A stretch of 64,000 nucleotides of DNA from Symsagittifera roscoffensis (GCF_963678635.1 NC_087066.1:54452312-54516311); one strand, 5' to 3'. Counted from the stretch's first letter, positions 36,221 to 48,169 are shown. Program-made: numbers and translations. The notes: generated by a model not told the origin, from the letters alone.

Positions 36221-37041
36221 AGTTTTTCTGAAGGAAAAAGTGTTGGTGGCGGCTAAGGGTAACCTTATTAGGCAATAAGACAAACGTTTGGTTTTTAACC
36301 CGTACTGAAGAATCATTTCATTCTAAAATATTTCCTTTCGATGCATCAAAAATTAATCTTTCACTTAAAAATTAATGCCAATGGAAACCAAAAGAAAGCT
36401 CCAAAATAAAAATTGTAAATTACCGAATACACAACACCGAATACTCCAAAATAAAAATCAATTACCTAACACATGAGACGCTTTCGGGCTAAAAAACACC
36501 ATTGAATTCTCTTTAATCTCCAATAGATGGAAACGATCAGAAAAAAATTGGCCGAAAAATCGAGAACCATTAGTTCCTAAATGTACTCAAAAACTTTGCT
36601 TAAAATCTTCTGAGCAAACAACCTGCATATCCTACAGGATAAATTATTGTGCGAACATAAACAAAAAACTTCTATAAACTAAGACACAAAGAAAAATGAG
36701 AGACAAAACTTGAAAAACAGAAAATGGATGCTTAATTTTTGACAATTTCCACATAAAAAAACTAGCAGAAAATGTGACAACCACTTCTTAAAACATATAA
36801 CAAACGCCCTCTTACATCAGATTTATCACAGGAGCTTGATACGCAATTTTAAGAATGCTGGATCACAACGAAAAAAGATAAGAGGCAAACACAAAAATTC
36901 AATTTTTTTTTAACTTCAAAAGAAAAACCCACACTCCTGAATCTCGTGCGACACTCGGAATATATCTTCGTACACAAAACAGTCAAGTCAAAATTGCACA
37001 AAAATAAAGAAAATAAGGCTGTTGAAATTTTTGATTTTTTT
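36221..37041. other. Region upstream of the hydrolase gene
   Basis: Likely promoter region of the hydrolase gene. No repeat or frame of note. Confidence 0.4.
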
Positions 37042-37344
37042 TTCGAAAAAATTTGACACGACAACAGGGCTATTGCATTGACTTGAATCAATTTTACATA
37101 AAAATTTTTGATCTTACAACATATTTTAATCAAAAGCAAAAATAATTCCACCCAAGTTGACATTTCAAATAAATTAGCAACTTTGCATCCAAAAAAAACC
37201 AAAAATTTATGGCTTTTTTTTGAAAAATTTCTTTTCTAACAGAAAATTTCTCAGATGTTGCATCTATACCGAAAAATATAGGCAGACAAACAATATGCCG
37301 ACAACTTTTCTCTAAAAGGTAATATTTACTGTGTGAAAAAAAAA

Positions 37345-37425
37345 CAGCTCCGGTCAGATTCGAATCCAGGACATTTTCAGCCCCAGGCGTATTGGTTACC
37401 TCCAAACCAAATAGGCCTTAGAGGC
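37345..37425 (-). mobile_element. SINE head
   Basis: Minus strand GGATTCGAATCTGACCGG (B box) with an upstream tRNA-like stem region. Present again at 41305-41385 in the second duplication copy. Confidence 0.5.
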
Positions 37426-37944
37426 CGAGAAACTTGAATTTGCTATGAAACCAACTAAAATTTACCATTTCCATTTGACCTTTCTCTGAACACAGTTATT
37501 TACGTGAAAGAAAAATTTACAAGCCGATTGCAATGCTCTTGCTGATCACAAGGGTAAGAACTGATATTAGAAGCACTTCTTATCTCCGAAGAGAGACTAA
37601 CCGCAATGATTTCAGGAGCAGCTACAGGACAAGAAATTACATTTTAGTCGTGGTTAAAAATGTGTGGATTTTATTAATTAAAATGAACGTGAGAAATTAT
37701 CATGGTGACCGAAGTTACTTTACTAGTCTTCATCATTTCATTTAATCAAAAAAAAACATTATAGTTTTTTAAAATAGGGGAAAAAAGTAATATAGGTTGC
37801 TGTAGTCAGTAATAAAAATCGTAAACTCAAATTGCTGCGACCTATAGCTTCTGAAGTTCAGGGTGCTGCCGGTCTTAGCTTCTGAAGTTCAGGGTGCTGC
37901 CGGCCAGCTAAATGACATCAATTATTTTTTCGACCTATAGAAGA

Positions 37945-40900
37945 AGAAGAAGAAAGAACACCTGAATTACTATACAATAAAAGCCGAGGCATCAGTATAG
38001 CAAAGTGTAAATAATAAAGTTGGTTAAAGTTAATTGGTTACATCAAACAAAAACAACATCAGAAAACAAGCAATAAAAAAAACAAAACAAAACAAGTTCG
38101 GTTACAGTTCAGAAATTGGTTGATTAAAATATATGAAGTTACGGATACTAAAAAAACATCAGTTTTAAGAATTAAGAACGAGCTGGTATTAAAACTTTAC
38201 AAACAATTTTACAGATAGTCCAAACATACAGCGTATATACAGAGTATATACAGATTCTCTTTCCAACAATGTGTGAAAAATTAAACTAAATTAAAACATA
38301 TAGAACTAGCAAAAACGGAAATCACGCCACGTATTTGTATTTGTATATATTGGATTGTTTCTCAATTCACTCACGTAAAATTCTTTCAGTTTTTTCTTGA
38401 ATCCTGTTCTCGATTTTTCTAAATTGCGCAAAATTATGGGCAGTGAATTCCATTTTTTAGAAGTCAAATGAAAAAATGATTTTTGTAGAGAAGCGGTTGA
38501 ACAATGTTTGTCAAAAATAATTTGTTTCGCTCTTTTGTTGAGCCTATAATTGGCAGTCGGTAGTCACAATGTATTTTGAAAAGCCTTCTTTTTGTTTGTA
38601 AGATACTGGTATAAGTATGTTATACACTTTAACTCAATTCTTTTCTCCATTCCATTGAACGATTTGCTAATGCGAAGCAGGGAAGAAGATTTAAACTTCG
38701 AACTGAAATATATTCTTTTTAACGCCCAGTTCAACTGTTTCTCTAGAGATAGCATCAAAGTAGCATTAATTTGTATTAAAAATATTGCTGAATAATCTAA
38801 ATGTGATCAAACAAGACAATAAAGCAAGGCAACTAATGATAATGTCGGCAGTTGTTGTCCAATTGTATCTATAGTTTTAATTCCTTGTGCCACTTTTTGG
38901 AGAATTGTTTTGTTTTGAGCATGAAAAAATAAACTTGAATCAAGAATAAGGCCTAAATATTTGCTTTCTGATTTTTTAGCTACATAATGCCCATCAATTA
39001 CTATTGTATCAGTATCTACATTTTGCTATCATTTTTTTGACAAAATGTTATAAATTCCGATTTAGATGCATTCAGATTCAATTGATTCTTTGCAAAAAAT
39101 TCCGTTAGATTATTGAGTGATTTTTGCAATCGATTCAAAGCATCCTCAGAAATTATAGAAGAGGAAAAAACCATACAGTCGTCAGCATATTGAACTAAAG
39201 TACAACCTTCATATAATCGCTCTTGTATGTCATTAACATATAAATTGAACAACAACGGAACAAGTACCGTTCCTTGTCGGACACCTCGTTTGATTTCAAT
39301 CCAGTCTGAAAAGATTCCATTGATGTTTACTTTTTGAATACGTTTGTTTAGGAAGCTAGAAATTAAGGCATTTGCTCCATTTGAAAAACCGAGAGAAAGC
39401 ATTTTTTCAATTAAAACTTCATGCGAAATGGAATCCAAATCCTTGGAAAGATCTAATGAAGCTGCATGTACAATTTTTTTTGAATCTATTTGATTTCGAA
39501 TACTTTCTGTCACATAAACAAGAGCATCTTGTGTTGAAATGTTTTTTGCGAAATCCGAATTGAAATGATGTCATTATTTGAAATTTGTCAAGATGTTCTG
39601 TTATTTGGGCATGCAAAATTTTTTCAAAAATTTTAGAAAAAGCACAAGTTATTGATATTGGCCGATAATTTTTTGCATCCATTGGGTCATCTTTTTTAAA
39701 CAAAAGGGTTACGTGTGCTTTTTTCAGTCCGATCGGGAAAATGTTCTCATCTAAGCAAGTATTTATGACAAAAGTTAAATGTGGAACTATAACTGATTGA
39801 CCGTCAATGATTGCCCAAGCAGGTACGGTACAAAGACCGAGTGGTTTTCTGACATTGATTTTTCGAACTATATCAAAGCATTGCTTCACTGTAATGTGTT
39901 GAAAATGAAAAGGCGCAGATTCAGAGGCAGATTTGTTGTAATTCGGAGGCTTTTTAGCGCCGAAAAATTCGACTAAGTTTGAAAAAATATAATTTAAATG
40001 ATTGGCAATTTTTTTGTCTTGGGTTATCATTTCACTGAAAGAATTTCGTATAACTGTAATTCGATTGTTGCCAGAACATGTACCTCTTACTTGGTTAATA
40101 TATTTCCATTTTTGTTGGAGAGTGCTGAGAAGTGAAAAACAATTTTTTGAAGGATCAATTTAATTACTTCTAATCAATTGGCTCACTTGACACGTAAAAA
40201 CTGGTACTTTGACCAATTATCGCTTGTGCTTTGACTGCGATATGATCTGAGTGAATTCTGTTTCTTAATCATCAATTGCTGACATTCTGAATCGAACCAT
40301 TCCGTTTTCAACACATTTTTTGGTTTAAAATTACGAACAAATATTTTTTCGATAGGAGCATGTTGCTGAAGAGCACTAGAAATTAAATAAATCATCGTTG
40401 AAAACATGTTTTGTGCGTCTCTACATTGATATAAGAGATACCAAGGAAGAGCGGAGAGTGTATTGCAAAATTCATTTTTCTGATAATTTTTCTTATTGAA
40501 AGTCGAAATTATCCTCGGTAAACTTTTGCAATATATTATATCCGTCAAAATCAATGAAGCAAAATGGTCGGTTTTATAAGGTGTATCATAACAAAATTTA
40601 ATGCCGTTTGTTTCATAGTCGCTGATAATGTAGTCGATATGATTTTTAGTTGAGGAACTAATTCTGGTCTCATCGTTTGGACAAAAAACCTTCAATCCAT
40701 ATGGAATAATTATAGAATCTAAATTTTCTTTTTCTTTGCTATCCAGTTAATTTATGTTATAATCACCCAGAAGCGTAATTTTATTAGAAACTGAAAATGC
40801 ATTATCTATGTTGAGCGTTAATTGTTCCAAAAAATCAATAAAATTTGATCTGCTTGGATTATAACACAAATTAACTAACATTTTTTCTTTACTGGAAATG

Positions 40901-41001
40901 TTAAATGTAGATTTGCACTCAACCCACACTGAATCATATTTTTCTTTATCAAATAAATTTAAATCAGGCCTCAATTTTTGAGCCAATTTGACTGATATAT
41001 A
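37945..41001 (-). pseudogene. LINE ORF2 fragment in the left duplication copy
   Basis: Starts inside the endonuclease and repeats every lesion of the right copy: the in-frame TAA after GDYNIN (40747), the stop at 40183 and the frame change near 39520. It keeps VQYADDCMVFSS of the reverse transcriptase. A shared set of lesions shows that the element was already dead when the duplication occurred. Confidence 0.85.
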
Positions 41002-41799
41002 TTCGAAAAAATTTGACACGACAACAGGGCTATTGCATTGACTTGAATCAATTTTACATAAAAATTTTTGATCTTACAACATATTTTAATCAAAAGCAAA
41101 AATAATTCCACCCAAGTTGACATTTCAAATAAATTAGCAACTTTGCATCCAAAAAAAACCAAAAATTTATGGCTTTTTTTTGAAAAATTTCTTTTCTAAC
41201 AGAAAATTTCTCAGATGTTGCATCTATACCGAAAAATATAGGCAGACAAACAATATGCCGACAACTTTTCTCTAAAAGGTAATATTTACTGTGTGAAAAA
41301 AAAACAGCTCCGGTCAGATTCGAATCCAGGACATTTTCAGCCCCAGGCGTATTGGTTACCTCCAAACCAAATAGGCCTTAGAGGCCGAGAAACTTGAATT
41401 TGCTATGAAACCAACTAAAATTTACCATTTCCATTTGACCTTTCTCTGAACACAGTTATTTACGTGAAAGAAAAATTTACAAGCCGATTGCAATGCTCTT
41501 GCTGATCACAAGGGTAAGAACTGATATTAGAAGCACTTCTTATCTCCGAAGAGAGACTAACCGCAATGATTTCAGGAGCAGCTACAGGACAAGAAATTAC
41601 ATTTTAGTCGTGGTTAAAAATGTGTGGATTTTATTAATTAAAATGAACGTGAGAAATTATCATGGTGACCGAAGTTACTTTACTAGTCTTCATCATTTCA
41701 TTTAATCAAAAAAAAACATTATAGTTTTTTAAAATAGGGGAAAAAAGTAATATAGGTTGCTGTAGTCAGTAATAAAAATCGTAAACTCAAATTGCTGCG

Positions 41800-41905
41800 A
41801 CCTATAGCTTCTGAAGTTCAGGGTGCTGCCGGTCTTAGCTTCTGAAGTTCAGGGTGCTGCCGGCCAGCTAAATGACATCAATTATTTTTTCGACCTATAG
41901 AAGAA
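41800..41905. repeat. Satellite units at the LINE 3' end
   Basis: Two tandem pieces of GCTTCTGAAGTTCAGGGTGC..TGCCGG and one CATCAATTATTTTTTCGACC stretch. The same units are at 37840-37945 and at 46515-46690 on the far side of the LINE. Confidence 0.7.
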
Positions 41906-42974
41906 GAAGAAGAAAGAACACCTGAATTACTATACAATAAAAGCCGAGGCATCAGTATAGCAAAGTGTAAATAATAAAGTTGGTTAAAGTTAATTGGTTA
42001 CATCAAACAAAAACAACATCAGAAAACAAGCAATAAAAAAACAAAACAAAACAAGTTCGGTTACAGTTCAGAAATTGATTGATTAAAATATATGAAGTTA
42101 CGGATACTAAAAAAACATCAGTTTTAAGAATTAAGAACGAGCTGGTATTAAAACTTTACAAACAATTTTACAGATAGTCCAAACATACAGCGTATATACA
42201 GAGTATATACAGATTCTCTTTCCAACAATGTGTGAAAAATTAAACTAAATTAAAACATATAGAACTAGCAAAAACGGAAATCACGCCACGTATTTGTATT
42301 TGTATATATTGGATTGTTTCTCAATTCACTCACGTAAAATTCTTTCAGTTTTTTCTTGAATCCTGTTCTCGATTTTTCTAAATTGCGCAAAATTATGGGC
42401 AGTGAATTCCATTTTTTAGAAGTCAAATGAAAAAATGATTTTTGTAGAGAAGCGGTTGAACAATGTTTGTCAAAAATAATTTGTTTCGCTCTTTTGTTGA
42501 GCCTATAATTGGCAGTCGGTAGTCACAATGTATTTTGAAAAGCCTTCTTTTTGTTTGTAAGATACTGGTATAAGTATGTTATACACTTTAACTCAATTCT
42601 TTTCTCCATTCCATTGAACGATTTGCTAATGCGAAGCAGGGAAGAAGATTTAAACTTCGAACTGAAATATATTCTTTTTAACGCCCAGTTCAACTGTTTC
42701 TCTAGAGATAGCATCAAAGTAGCATTAATTTGTATTAAAAATATTGCTGAATAATCTAAATGTGATCAAACAAGACAATAAAGCAAGGCAACTAATGATA
42801 ATGTCGGCAGTTGTTGTCCAATTGTATCTATAGTTTTAATTCCTTGTGCCACTTTTTGGAGAATTGTTTTGTTTTGAGCATGAAAAAATAAACTTGAATC
42901 AAGAATAAGGCCTAAATATTTGCTTTCTGATTTTTTAGCTACATAATGCCCATCAATTACTATTGTATCAGTAT

Positions 42975-44654
42975 CTACATTTTGCTATCATTTTTTTGAC
43001 AAAATGTTATAAATTCCGATTTAGATGCATTCAGATTCAATTGATTCTTTGCAAAAAATTCCGTTAGATTATTGAGTGATTTTTGCAATCGATTCAAAGC
43101 ATCCTCAGAAATTATAGAAGAGGAAAAAACCATACAGTCGTCAGCATATTGAACTAAAGTACAACCTTCATATAATCGCTCTTGTATGTCATTAACATAT
43201 AAATTGAACAACAACGGAACAAGTACCGTTCCTTGTCGGACACCTCGTTTGATTTCAATCCAGTCTGAAAAGATTCCATTGATGTTTACTTTTTGAATAC
43301 GTTTGTTTAGGAAGCTAGAAATTAAGGCATTTGCTCCATTTGAAAAACCGAGAGAAAGCATTTTTTCAATTAAAACTTCATGCGAAATGGAATCCAAATC
43401 CTTGGAAAGATCTAATGAAGCTGCATGTACAATTTTTTTTGAATCTATTTGATTTCGAATACTTTCTGTCACATAAACAAGAGCATCTTGTGTTGAAATG
43501 TTTTTTGCGAAATCCGAATTGAAATGATGTCATTATTTGAAATTTGTCAAGATGTTCTGTTATTTGGGCATGCAAAATTTTTTCAAAAATTTTAGAAAAA
43601 GCACAAGTTATTGATATTGGCCGATAATTTTTTGCATCCATTGGGTCATCTTTTTTAAACAAAAGGGTTACGTGTGCTTTTTTCAGTCCGATCGGGAAAA
43701 TGTTCTCATCTAAGCAAGTATTTATGACAAAAGTTAAATGTGGAACTATAACTGATTGACCGTCAATGATTGCCCAAGCAGGTACGGTACAAAGACCGAG
43801 TGGTTTTCTGACATTGATTTTTCGAACTATATCAAAGCATTGCTTCACTGTAATGTGTTGAAAATGAAAAGGCGCAGATTCAGAGGCAGATTTGTTGTAA
43901 TTCGGAGGCTTTTTAGCGCCGAAAAATTCGACTAAGTTTGAAAAAATATAATTTAAATGATTGGCAATTTTTTTGTCTTGGGTTATCATTTCACTGAAAG
44001 AATTTCGTATAACTGTAATTCGATTGTTGCCAGAACATGTACCTCTTACTTGGTTAATATATTTCCATTTTTGTTGGAGAGTGCTGAGAAGTGAAAAACA
44101 ATTTTTTGAAGGATCAATTTAATTACTTCTAATCAATTGGCTCACTTGACACGTAAAAACTGGTACTTTGACCAATTATCGCTTGTGCTTTGACTGCGAT
44201 ATGATCTGAGTGAATTCTGTTTCTTAATCATCAATTGCTGACATTCTGAATCGAACCATTCCGTTTTCAACACATTTTTTGGTTTAAAATTACGAACAAA
44301 TATTTTTTCGATAGGAGCATGTTGCTGAAGAGCACTAGAAATTAAATAAATCATCGTTGAAAACATGTTTTGTGCGTCTCTACATTGATATAAGAGATAC
44401 CAAGGAAGAGCGGAGAGTGTATTGCAAAATTCATTTTTCTGATAATTTTTCTTATTGAAAGTCGAAATTATCCTCGGTAAACTTTTGCAATATATTATAT
44501 CCGTCAAAATCAATGAAGCAAAATGGTCGGTTTTATAAGGTGTATCATAACAAAATTCAATGCCGTTTGTTTCATAGTCGCTGATAATGTAGTCGATATG
44601 ATTTTTAGTTGAGGAACTAATTCTGGTCTCATCGTTTGGACAAAAAACCTTCAA
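42975..44654 (-). pseudogene. LINE ORF2, end of endonuclease and reverse transcriptase
   Basis: 44654-44142 encodes the rest of the endonuclease (HIDYIISDYE, KTDHFASLIL) and a linker. 43989-43378 has NYRPISITCAFSKIFEKIL and FGFRKKHFNT. 43472-42975 has ASLDLSKDLDSISHEVL, GVRQGTVLVPLLFNLYVND and QYADDCMVF with both YADD aspartates. The three parts are in different frames, separated by a stop at 44142 and a shift near 43475, so no full polymerase is made. Confidence 0.85.
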
Positions 44655-44705
44655 TCCATATGGAATAATTATAGAATCTAAATTTTCTTTTTCTTTGCTA
44701 TCCAG

Positions 44706-45458
44706 TTAATTTATGTTATAATCACCCAGAAGCGTAATTTTATTAGAAACTGAAAATGCATTATCTATGTTGAGCGTTAATTGTTCCAAAAAATCAATAA
44801 AATTTGATCTGCTTGGATTATAACACAAATTAACTAACATTTTTTCTTTACTGGAAATGTTAAATGTAGATTTGCACTCAACCCACACTGAATCATATTT
44901 TTCTTTATCAAATAAATTTAAATCAGGCCTCAATTTTTGAGCCAATTTGACTGATATATATAACAAAACGCCACCGCCTTTCTTTTTTACCGCTGATTGC
45001 CTATCATATCTGAACATCGCATGCGTTCTAGGGTGGAGATTCCATAAATTGTCACTATCTTCTTTTTTAAGCCACGTTTCGGAAATTTCTATAATTGTAT
45101 TTTCGCCCATATCATCAAAAAATTTTTTCAATTGCATCCGTTTTCTAATAATACTTTGAAAATTCAAATGAACAAATTTAAGATTTGCACAATTTTTTGA
45201 GCAGATGCCGTAGACTGTTTCAATGGTTTCAATAGGACCAGGGTTTTTTTCAACATCCCCTCTTTGGGTTAGTAACAACGCAAAAAGGAAAAAATGAGTC
45301 AGTGTGGTAGCTCTCCGCTCATTTATCCCACATTCCGATGCTAATATCTTTTGATGGCAGCTTAGATAGCCCCAGTAAACAATGGTTTTCTCTATATTTT
45401 CAATCTGAGCCTTGGAAATAAGAAAAATTGCACTAAACAACCAGAATTTAATATTCAT
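44706..45458 (-). pseudogene. LINE ORF2 5' part: signal-like leader, 2A motif, APE endonuclease
   Basis: 250 codons. Residues 3-17 (KFWLFSAIFLISKAQ) look like a signal peptide; residues 56-63 are a second hydrophobic patch; residues 68-75 are DVEKNPGP, the canonical D-V/I-E-x-N-P-G-P ribosome-skipping motif (45257-45234). The endonuclease follows: LKFVHLNFQSI, ISETWLKK, FRYDRQSA, GGGVLLYIS, VWVECKS, LLGDYN. Skipping at Gly74/Pro75 would release a 74-residue leader and start the polyprotein with Pro. The frame ends at a TAA (44708-44706) inside the endonuclease, after which the same frame resumes, so it is a simple nonsense mutation. Confidence 0.85.
45234..45257 (-). other. 2A ribosome-skipping motif
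   Basis: Encodes DVEKNPGP, preceded by the hydrophobic LFALLLTQRG typical of active 2A sequences. 2A-like sequences of this type are known near the N-terminus of some APE-type non-LTR retrotransposon ORF2s. Confidence 0.85.
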
Positions 45459-45508
45459 TATAATAAATTAAATAATTGCCAAAATTTGCACCAAGAAAAA
45501 ATGCGAAA

Positions 45509-46497
45509 CTAATATTTCCTAAAGAATTTTGCACCGTTTTTGAAAAATTGTATCATTTCTGCCGTTTTTGGATCTAAATTTGATGATTGTTGGGTCTGCT
45601 TCATTCTGGGGCGGGTTGTAATCTCACATGTGTTTGCATTAATATCAGAACCTCTAAAAGAATCTCTAAAATTTTGCACCAAAATTTCAACACCCCAATC
45701 AGAAGGATGCAAACCATCCGAGCTAAGCGCATCGGTATTTTGACTAAAATTTTTGTTTATGTCTAAAATATCCAATTTTACTTCGCCCAAGTCCTTTACA
45801 TTCCGTACTAAATTAAGAATTTGCTTGTTTAGCTTCTGTACATTTGGATTAAAATCTTTTCTAAAACCGTCTAAGGGAGTTGCAGTACATAGTGAAATTG
45901 TTTCTGGGGAGAATTTATGATTTACGAGATAAGTTAGTTTTTCTAAGCTACTCACGGCTTCCTTCGCGTCAAAATCATTTGAGAGGCAGTCATTTATTCC
46001 AATTAGCGTAATTACATGTTTAAAATGTCGCGATTTACTATTTCTCACGCGTTCCAACAATGCAGAAATTGTGTGCCCACCAAATCCTCTCACCAACACA
46101 GTTCCCCATTGATTCTGTTAACAATTGAGTCTCCCAGTAATAGGCCAGAGTATTCTCCTTCTCGTGGTAAAAATAAATGTTTGCGTTGTTGGTCAAATTT
46201 TTCTTCTTGAATATTGGTTGCTTGTATTTTGATTTCTTGGTTATTCTTGCTTTCTTGGTTATTTTCGTTTCGTTTGTTCTGATTTCTGCTCCGAGTTTCA
46301 ATCTTGCTCCATTCATTTTCAAATTTGTTTTCTGCAATTTTCGAATTGCCCGTGTTTTTAAAATTTTCTAGATCAATAAATTTGTTTCCTTTTTCTTCAT
46401 CTTTCGTTGATACAGTTAAGTTTTCGATAATTCGTTCAAAATAAGTAACATTTTCGATCAAGTCTTTATACAGCTCGTACTTCAATTCGTCGTTCAA
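45509..46497 (-). pseudogene. LINE ORF1 with SGNH/GDSL esterase domain
   Basis: The first frame (46497-46090) gives a polar, Asn/Lys-rich N-terminal half, then GLLLGDSIVNRING, the block I serine (GDS). A one-base shift near 46100 moves to the second frame (46099-45509), with RGFGGHT (block II Gly), TLIGINDCL (block III Asn) and SDGLHPSDWG (block V Asp and His). All SGNH catalytic residues are visible. CR1-type ORF1 esterases are thought to act on lipids or membranes during retrotransposition. Apart from the frame change the domain is well kept. Confidence 0.8.
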
Positions 46498-46514
46498 ATT
46501 TCAGAAGTTTCGAG

Positions 46515-46690
46515 GTCAAACATCTGAAGCTTCTGAAGTTCAGGGTGCTGCCGGCCAGAGTACCTCAGAGTACCTCAAGTTAGCTCCAGAATTAGAGCTA
46601 AAAGATATCAATTTTTTTTCGACCTATAGCTTCTGAATTTGAGCTAATTGACATCAATTATTTTTTCGACCTTTAGCTTCTGAAGTTCAG
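46515..46690. repeat. Satellite units at the LINE 5' end
   Basis: GCTTCTGAAGTTCAGGGTGC, ATCAATTTTTTTTCGACCTA and a third partial unit, in the same orientation as the units at 41800-41905. The last unit stops at GGGTG and joins directly to the copia 5' LTR remnant. Confidence 0.7.
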
Positions 46691-46795
46691 GGTGTATTAA
46701 AATAAATGATAAGAAATTCTATTTGTTTTTAAACATCCAGACATACTATTAAATGAGGTTAAGGGCGATTGAAGCTTACAAGCACCAAAATCTTG

Positions 46796-47659
46796 ATGGA
46801 TTCCAAACAAAAGAAACTTCTCATTCTCAATGGAAGACCCGAATATTTTCCTGTAATGTGTGAGCAATTCCTAGCCTATATTGAGGATGGAAATCTGAAT
46901 GTAGAATCTGAAAAAAATTAGCGAGGCAATAGAGATGCTGTTCAGAGGAAGTTGTATCACGAAATCATTATGCACCTCAACGATGCTACTTTGCAAATGA
47001 TCACTGCTCAGAATAACAGGAATTGATTTGAAATATGGAAATTCTTGCAAAAAAAAATTAGGCAGATTCGAACAAGCAAAATCATTGCGCTTTGGCAAAA
47101 GTTTCTTGAACTCAAGAAGAACGGTGAATCGATGATGGAATTTCTAAACAAAGTGGACAACATTGTGTTCAAACTACAATCTGCAGATGAAAATATCAGC
47201 GACAGCCTGAAAATAGCCATAGTTTTTGACGCATTGCTACAAGAATACGGCTCATTCATAGCTGCAATACAGTTCCAGCAGATATCGTATCTACAATTGA
47301 AAGAGCGACTGATTGAACGATCTTTTTTTTGGGGGGGGGGGGGGGGGAGGAGCTCAAACAAGCAAGATATGAGTTCTATGTCCCTTGCGACTCCAGCGAT
47401 TCATAGAATTGGCCGAGTACGATATAATGGAGGAACTGTACAAGGAAACAAGAAAACCTTGTTCTGTACAAAATGTGTACATAACATTCACACTGCTGAC
47501 AGGTGGTATGCAAAGCAGCATGTAATTAAGCAAAATTTGAGCAACCGTCAAGGCGGTTTCTCTGGGTTTGCACTAACTGCAACTTCAAATGAGTCGATGG
47601 ATATTGTGATAGACTGTAGATGCACGAACCATATCATTCCAGACAAATCAACCTTCTAG
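46796..47659 (+). pseudogene. Copia gag and protease remnant
   Basis: Starts MDSKQKKLLILNGRPEYF with early stops at 46918 and 47024. From 47045 it is open and shows the UBN2-like gag core (LWQKFLELKKNGESMMEF, LLQEYGSFIAAI). A T-run followed by 17 G (47331-47347) interrupts it. The zinc knuckle CTKCVHNIHTADRWYAKQH has Trp in place of the last Cys. The protease site D-S/T-G is DCRC, so it is inactive. Confidence 0.8.
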
Positions 47660-48169
47660 ACGCTTTCTATGCTGGAAATGGACGGAAGTGCGATGTTTAT
47701 TACTAATGGGGATGGGACGCAACGGCGAGTACGAGGTGTTGGAGAAGTTTGCATCCCATTCTACGATCGTAGTAAAGCTAAGTACACGTTTAATCTACAG
47801 CGCGCATTGTATGTTCCGAGCTTCAAATTTCGTTTGATATCAGTTTAACTTCTAGCTAAGCAAGGAAATGCAGTGATTTTTAACCAAAATCCGCATATAC
47901 GTTTGGGACAACACAAAGCTTATTTTATTGAAAGGGATGGTCTTTTTTAGTTTAAACATAGTACAAAAGGGCCGAATATGTCGGCATTGTTTATTGCTAA
48001 GTGGCATGCAAGGTTTTCACATGCATATTATGAAACATTGAAAAAAAACTGCAAATCAAGCAGTAAAAGGCATGGTTATTTCCGGTTCATTGGCAACCGA
48101 TAAGTGTACTACGTGTTCAGAATGTAAGATATCTACGACTGACATATCTAAAACCCTCAAGTTAGGGAA

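Larger units (their letters stand above)
37042..41001. repeat. 3.96-kb tandem duplication, left copy
   Basis: Identical to 41002-44961 apart from the few differences I found by eye: one A in an A-run near 38070, G/A at 38118, and T/C near 40598 (giving K/E in the LINE frame). It contains the 3' part of a LINE (minus), satellite units and a SINE head. The left edge is at TTCGAAAAAATTTGACACG, the right edge in the LINE endonuclease at GACTGATATATA. The junction shares only one or two bases, so illegitimate joining or an assembly error is possible. Confidence 0.9.
41002..44961. repeat. 3.96-kb tandem duplication, right copy
   Basis: Right copy of the duplication. At 44961 it continues uninterrupted into the 5' part of the LINE, so this is the parental arrangement and the left copy is the derived one. 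Confidence 0.9.
41906..46500 (-). mobile_element. CR1/L2-like LINE with SGNH ORF1 and 2A-bearing ORF2
   Basis: Near full-length non-LTR retrotransposon of about 4.6 kb. Order on the minus strand: ORF1 (46497-45509) with an SGNH/GDSL esterase, ORF2 (45458 down to about 42975) with a leader, a 2A motif, APE endonuclease and reverse transcriptase, then a 1-kb 3' UTR ending in a (TTC)n run (about 41918-41906). An esterase-type ORF1, APE endonuclease and a short-repeat 3' end are CR1/L2-superfamily traits. Breaks: one frame change in ORF1, an in-frame stop in the endonuclease, and two frame changes in ORF2. The flanks on both sides are the same satellite, as if inserted into it. Confidence 0.88.

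Noticed and set aside
36221-36316. N-terminal extension of the hydrolase (32 codons, presequence-like)
   Set aside because: A strong CAG acceptor lies between it and the family-typical MATCCPPG start, so it is probably outron or intron.
37533-37745. 70-codon frame repeated at 41493-41705
   Set aside because: Repeated only because of the 3.96-kb duplication; no domain or splice support.
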